Shown in pieces: positions 60,116 through 64,000 of a stretch of 64,000 nt of DNA (its first letter is position 1; the number at the start of each line of letters is the position of its first letter). Source of the DNA: Salinimicrobium xinjiangense DSM 19287 (GTDB lineage Bacteria; Bacteroidota; Bacteroidia; Flavobacteriales; Flavobacteriaceae). Below the pieces are notes generated by a model. That model saw only the letters and a program-made list of their open reading frames with translations, made no database searches and was not told where the DNA came from. The stretch spans positions 1-64,000 of the forward strand of contig NZ_AUIG01000015.1 in NCBI RefSeq assembly GCF_000423585.1, read 5' to 3'. Both the position numbers and the translations under genes were made by a program.

Positions 60116-62803
60116 TTATTTCCACCAATTGCGGGTGGTGTATTTTTCAATTTCCACAATCAAGAATACCAGGAAGGCCGCAAGACCGGGATAGATCCAG
60201 TATTCGAACTCCAGGGGCCGTGTGTCAAAGAAACGATTCATGAAGGGAGTGTAAACAAAGAATACCTGGAGAACAGTCAGAATAATTGCGGCGTAGAAAA
60301 CGTATTTGTTTTCAAAGAAATGCCTGTTAATGACAGGGCCTTTCATTTTGCGGCAATTGAACAGATAGAACAGCTGGGAACACACCAGGGTATTTACAGC
60401 TACGGTGCGGGCGGCAGCTTCTTCCAGGCCAGAATCAAGCATGAAATTAAATACCTGCAGGGTAAAGGCACCTATTAAGAAGGATACGAAAATGATCCTC
60501 CATATAAATTGTTTTCCCAGAATAGGCTGCCGGGCATTTCGCGGAGGTCTTTTCATTACATTCCTTTCCATAGGTTCGAATGAAATAGAGAGTGCCAGGG
60601 TAACTGCAGTGACCATATTCACCCACAGGATCTGGGCCGGGGTTATGGGCATGGTAATTCCCAGGATCACAGCAGCCATGAGTACCAGAGATTCTGCACC
60701 GTTTGTGGGCAGAATAAAGAACAGCGCTTTTTTAATATTGTCATAAACAGTTCTGCCTTCTCTAATGGCGCTCACTATAGTAGCAAAATTGTCGTCTGCC
60801 AAAACCATTTCTGAAGCATCTTTTGTCACCTCAGTACCTTTGATGCCCATGGCAATTCCAATATTGGCTTTTTTAAGGGCCGGGGCATCATTCACTCCGT
60901 CACCTGTCATGGCGCAGAGCAAACCATTCGCCTGGAGTGCTTTGACGAGCCTTAGTTTATGTTCGGGAGTTGTCCTGGCATAAATATTATGTTTAAGAAC
61001 TATATTTTGTAGTTCTTCGTCACTCATTTGCTCGATCTCCCGACCGGTCACTGCATGTTCACTGTCTTCGATCCCAATCTCTTTACCAATTGCCCTGGCG
61101 GTGAGCAGGTGATCTCCCGTGATCATTTTTACCCTAACTCCGGCGCTCTTACATTCTTTTATGGCCTCAATTACCTCCTCCCGGGGAGGATCGATTATGC
61201 CAATAATTCCAAGAAAAATAAAATTGGGTTCATCGAAAGGTAATTCAATTGAATGTTCACCTTCTTCTGCAGGTCTAAATGCGGCCCCAAGAATACGTTG
61301 ACCTTTGGAAGCCGTGTTATCCAGCTTTTCTGTCCAAAGTTCTCTGTCGATCTCTACTTTCCCTTCTGCGGTATATTGGAAAGAACATTTTTCCAGAAGC
61401 CGTTCGGGAGCTCCGGTCATGAAAACGAGGTCTTTTTCATTTACCCGGTTTAAGGTGGCCATAAATTTATGTTCAGATTCAAATGGAATACTGTCCAGAC
61501 GATCGGGTTTAAAATTCTCAAATCCGGCTTTCATGCTTAAGCTAAGAAGGGCCCCCTCTGTAGGGGCTCCGGTGATCTCCCACTGTCCGTCTTCATTTTG
61601 TGAGATTTCAGAATTGTTACAGGCGCGAAGACATTGCATAAACATTTTTAAGACCGGGTCTTCATCAACTGTGCATTTTTTATCCTCTAAAAGGATGTCT
61701 CCTTTAGGTTCGTAACCTGTACCTTCCACTGTGTAGGTATTTTCGGTTGTTACCACTGTTTTAGCGGTCATTTCATTGCGGGTAAGAGTGCCGGTCTTAT
61801 CTGAACATATGACATTTACGGCTCCTAAGGTTTCTACGGAAGGTAACTTTCTTATAATGGCTTTCCTTTTTGCCATTTGCTGTACGCCAATGGCCAGAGT
61901 TATGGTCATGATCGCTGGCAAGCCTTCCGGAATTGCAGCTACAATCAGACCAATTGAAGCGAGGAATAATTCGGAAACCGAATATTGCCTGAAGAAAAAT
62001 CCAAATGCAAAAAATCCCGCGGTGATCCCAAGAATGGCGAAGGAAAGCCATTTGCTGAATTGTTCTATCTGCTGAAGCAGGGGAGTGGTGATCACCTGTA
62101 CGTTAGTCATCATTTTATTGATCTTCCCAATCTCGGTGGCTGCCCCGGTTTCCACTACTAAACCCTTTGCTTCTCCGTATACCACGGTGGTGCCCGAAAA
62201 TCCCATTCCGGTGCGGTCTCCCAGCAGGGAATCCCGGTTTACAGGATTGGTATTCTTTTCTACAGCTTCAGCCTCCCCGGTAAGGGGAGATTCCTCCACC
62301 TGAAAATCTCTGGATTCAATGATGCGGACATCTGCCGGAATCTTATCACCCGATTTCAACTGGACTACATCTCCCGGCACCAGGTCCTTGGCTACGATCT
62401 CTTTTTGTTTCCCCTCCCGTATCACTACTGCATGCAGGGACAGCATGTTCCTGATTCCTTCCAGGGCTTTCTCTGCCTTTCCTTCCTGCACATAACCAAT
62501 GATAGCGTTGACGACCACAACCAGAATGATCACCCAGGTGTCAATCCAGTGCTCCATAAGGGCAGTAATAAGTGCTGCAATGAGCAGGATATAGATAAGA
62601 AGATTGTTAAACTGCAGGAGGAAACGCTTTACTTCAGATTGCTTTTTTCTTTGAGGAATTTCATTTTTGCCATATAGCTCTGTTCTTTTACGCACTTCTT
62701 CCCGGGAAAGCCCTGAAATGTTATCGGTATCCAGCTTTTTTTTCACCTCGTCAACAGGCATAGAATGCCAGTTAGATCCGGAGTATTGCTGTGAAGCTTT
62801 CAT
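60116..62803 (-). CDS. P2-type cation-translocating ATPase
   Basis: The 895-residue membrane ATPase has the N-terminal cation-ATPase domain, TM4 ion-binding motif VAAIPEGLPAIM, the phosphorylated Asp in CSDKTGTLTRNEM, the hinge TGDGVNDAPALKKANIGIAM and about ten helices. TM5 has the N and E of Ca2+ pumps (NGAESLVLM). In TM6 the segment ILWVNMVTAVTLALSISFEP keeps the Asn but has Ala where SERCA-type pumps have the Ca2+-binding Asp (NLVTDG). This pattern is seen in CtpF-like bacterial pumps, so the ion could be Ca2+, Na+ or another cation. It is transcribed alone. Confidence 0.92.
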   Translation of the reverse strand: MKASQQYSGSNWHSMPVDEVKKKLDTDNISGLSREEVRKRTELYGKNEIPQRKKQSEVKRFLLQFNNLLIYILLIAALITALMEHWIDTWVIILVVVVNAIIGYVQEGKAEKALEGIRNMLSLHAVVIREGKQKEIVAKDLVPGDVVQLKSGDKIPADVRIIESRDFQVEESPLTGEAEAVEKNTNPVNRDSLLGDRTGMGFSGTTVVYGEAKGLVVETGAATEIGKINKMMTNVQVITTPLLQQIEQFSKWLSFAILGITAGFFAFGFFFRQYSVSELFLASIGLIVAAIPEGLPAIMTITLAIGVQQMAKRKAIIRKLPSVETLGAVNVICSDKTGTLTRNEMTAKTVVTTENTYTVEGTGYEPKGDILLEDKKCTVDEDPVLKMFMQCLRACNNSEISQNEDGQWEITGAPTEGALLSLSMKAGFENFKPDRLDSIPFESEHKFMATLNRVNEKDLVFMTGAPERLLEKCSFQYTAEGKVEIDRELWTEKLDNTASKGQRILGAAFRPAEEGEHSIELPFDEPNFIFLGIIGIIDPPREEVIEAIKECKSAGVRVKMITGDHLLTARAIGKEIGIEDSEHAVTGREIEQMSDEELQNIVLKHNIYARTTPEHKLRLVKALQANGLLCAMTGDGVNDAPALKKANIGIAMGIKGTEVTKDASEMVLADDNFATIVSAIREGRTVYDNIKKALFFILPTNGAESLVLMAAVILGITMPITPAQILWVNMVTAVTLALSISFEPMERNVMKRPPRNARQPILGKQFIWRIIFVSFLIGAFTLQVFNFMLDSGLEEAAARTVAVNTLVCSQLFYLFNCRKMKGPVINRHFFENKYVFYAAIILTVLQVFFVYTPFMNRFFDTRPLEFEYWIYPGLAAFLVFLIVEIEKYTTRNWWK

Positions 62804-63495
62804 TACATAAAAATAAATGTGGAACAGGCTTTAAGTGACATCTTAAAAAGGAATTTTCAGAAGAACAGATATAAAGCTGGCCACTATTAAATATACGAAT
62901 TACAGCGGATTTTAAGGAGTTCAGCATTCAGGATTTCTGTCGTATAGCCTTGAATTCAATATTTCAATAAGTTATGAATTTTTAACAATAGACCGGTGGT
63001 TCTAAACCCAAATCTCAAGGTTTTATTCCCAGAAGTTTTAGCAGAGGCGGGCATTAAAAAAGTATTCAGTGATCAATAGTCCGTGATCAGAAAGTTTTTG
63101 GCATTTGTTACCGGACCGTAGAATAAAGTTGGATTTCACACCAAATTCCAATCACCAATCCCTAATCCCTAACCACCAAATCCCTAACCACCAATTAACC
63201 AATCCCGAATTGACAATTCCCGACTCCGATTCCCGGCTCCTTTCTTAAAAGCATCAATAAAAAAGTATCAAATTGACGCCTTATTTGAGTTTAATCCTTT
63301 TATAAATAAAAGGAGCAGGATAAAAAGCTGGGCTGCAGAGGATTATATGTAGGATTTTTTTGTAACTTATTGAAAATATAGATCCTAGCATCTTCAAAAA
63401 TAAGTCTTGTAAGATGTTACTCCCCTTGTACAGGAATTTCTGCCATTTTTTGGTACACTGTTTAACCACATTAATTGTAATTCAAAATATGGGAG
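62804..63495. other. Intergenic region with heptamer array (692 bp)
   Basis: Between the divergent ATPase and lipoprotein genes. A degenerate AGTGATC-type stretch lies at about 63070-63095 and a long heptamer array at 63141-63239. Otherwise A+T-rich, with no supported gene. Confidence 0.6.
63141..63239. repeat. Heptameric tandem repeat (CCAATCC type)
   Basis: CCAAATT, CCAATCA, CCAATCC, CTAATCC, CTAACCA, CCAAATC, CCTAACC and further decayed units run in a 7 bp register, passing into CCCGAATT and CCCGACTCCGATTCCCGG words at the right end. Confidence 0.7.
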
Positions 63496-64000
63496 ATGAA
63501 AAATCGCATAACATTCCGGGGAATTACAATCTTACTTCTAATGGGAATAATGCTAACCTGTACTCCCAAACCCTACTTTTTCAGGAATAATTACCAGGAT
63601 GCCAACAGGCTTCTCCACGAAACACAAAATCTGAATAAAGAATATTTTCTAAAAGCTCATCTTCAGAATGGAGATGTTTACATCCTTAGGGATACCTGGG
63701 AAATAGATACGGTTCAAAATCTAATCCTTGGCACAGGAAGCAGGTTTGATTATAACCGGAATAAGATTTCTGAAGGATTATTATCTGTAGTTCTCGACAG
63801 CGTGGTCATCTTTGAGACTAACAAAATGCTTGAGAAAACGGAATCTAAAAGGATCAGGGCTCTGGCTATTCTGGCAGGAGTAGATGTAGCAGTGGGTGCG
63901 TTATGTCTCACTAATCCTAAAGCCTGTTTCGGTTCCTGTCCTACTTTTTATATCAATGGGGAGGATAATTTTCATTTTGCTGATGCCGAGGGTTTTTCTA
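63496..64000 (+). CDS. Putative lipoprotein, C-terminus beyond the window
   Basis: ATG at 63496 opens a frame that stays open to the right edge (168 codons seen). It has a lipoprotein signal (GITILLLMGIMLTC, Cys22) followed by a basic, then mixed segment (LNKEYFLKAHLQNGDVYILR, ILGTGSRFDYNRNKISEGLL). Near the edge is the distinctive NPKACFGSCPTFYINGEDNF, with two cysteines and CPT, preceded by a hydrophobic ILAGVDVAVGALCLT. I recall similar C-x3-CPT(F/V)Y segments in Bacteroidota exported proteins but cannot assign a family. The missing 3' part prevents a length comparison. Confidence 0.8.
   Translation, partial: MKNRITFRGITILLLMGIMLTCTPKPYFFRNNYQDANRLLHETQNLNKEYFLKAHLQNGDVYILRDTWEIDTVQNLILGTGSRFDYNRNKISEGLLSVVLDSVVIFETNKMLEKTESKRIRALAILAGVDVAVGALCLTNPKACFGSCPTFYINGEDNFHFADAEGFS

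Noticed and set aside
1-64000. CRISPR array, integron or prophage
   Set aside because: No regularly spaced identical 24-40 bp repeats with unique spacers, no phage structural genes and no integrase other than the IS fragment.

Overview
This 64 kb window looks like chromosome from a marine or saline Flavobacteriaceae member (Bacteroidota), probably in the Gramella / Salegentibacter / Salinimicrobium neighbourhood; the genus is a guess. The evidence is the family content (SmpB, PhzF, DUF4494, SatD/DUF3307, Bacteroidota-type TonB, U32 peptidase plus ferredoxin, many Sec lipoproteins), moderate A+T content, start regions without strong Shine-Dalgarno sequences, and several promoters of the Bacteroidota form TTG-N18-20-TAnnTTTG. 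No rRNA, tRNA, CRISPR array, prophage or conjugative module was seen.

Layout. 1-522: the 3' end of an IS3-family transposase followed by a 225 bp MITE-like element with inverted ends and a target duplication. 583-5183: smpB, two exported proteins of unknown function, a hemerythrin/PAS protein and a glutathione peroxidase, separated by repeat-rich DNA. 5414-9827: U32 protein plus ferredoxin, then phosphoenolpyruvate carboxylase. 10033-19313: cupin, glycogen synthase, SulP anion carrier, DksA-like zinc-finger protein, a conserved protein of unknown function and glycogen phosphorylase, a carbon-storage and anaplerotic region. 19310-25733: HD and YitT proteins on the minus strand, then a plus-strand run with a TPR adenylate cyclase, a lipoprotein and an amine oxidase. 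25730-32865: PhzF, luciferase-like oxidoreductase, and a YbbA/YbbP ABC system divergent from a TesA-like esterase, then an exo/endonuclease-fold membrane protein. 33067-35868: response regulator, LysR regulator and SRPBCC protein. 36779-42280: a complete RND efflux operon. 42337-51616: an exported methyltransferase, APC and YfcC transporters, S9 and S41 peptidases and small membrane proteins. 50900-52615: DUF3307 and SatD with a three-copy operator, divergent from a CDGSH protein. 52691-57907: a giant hybrid histidine kinase. 58475-62803: TonB, DUF4494 and a P2-type ATPase. A lipoprotein gene is cut by the right edge.

How the genes fit together: PEP carboxylase and a SulP carrier (possibly for bicarbonate) lie close to glgA and glgP, consistent with anaplerotic HCO3- fixation and glycogen turnover. 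The RND adaptor, pump and outer-membrane factor are translationally coupled. The most unusual non-coding signals are the three TATCGG-N8-CCGATA palindromes at exact 28 bp spacing before satD, the MITE at 288-512, heptameric tandem repeats in at least eight intergenic regions, and decayed gene copies (a gpx 3' fragment and a start-less paralogue of a small membrane protein).
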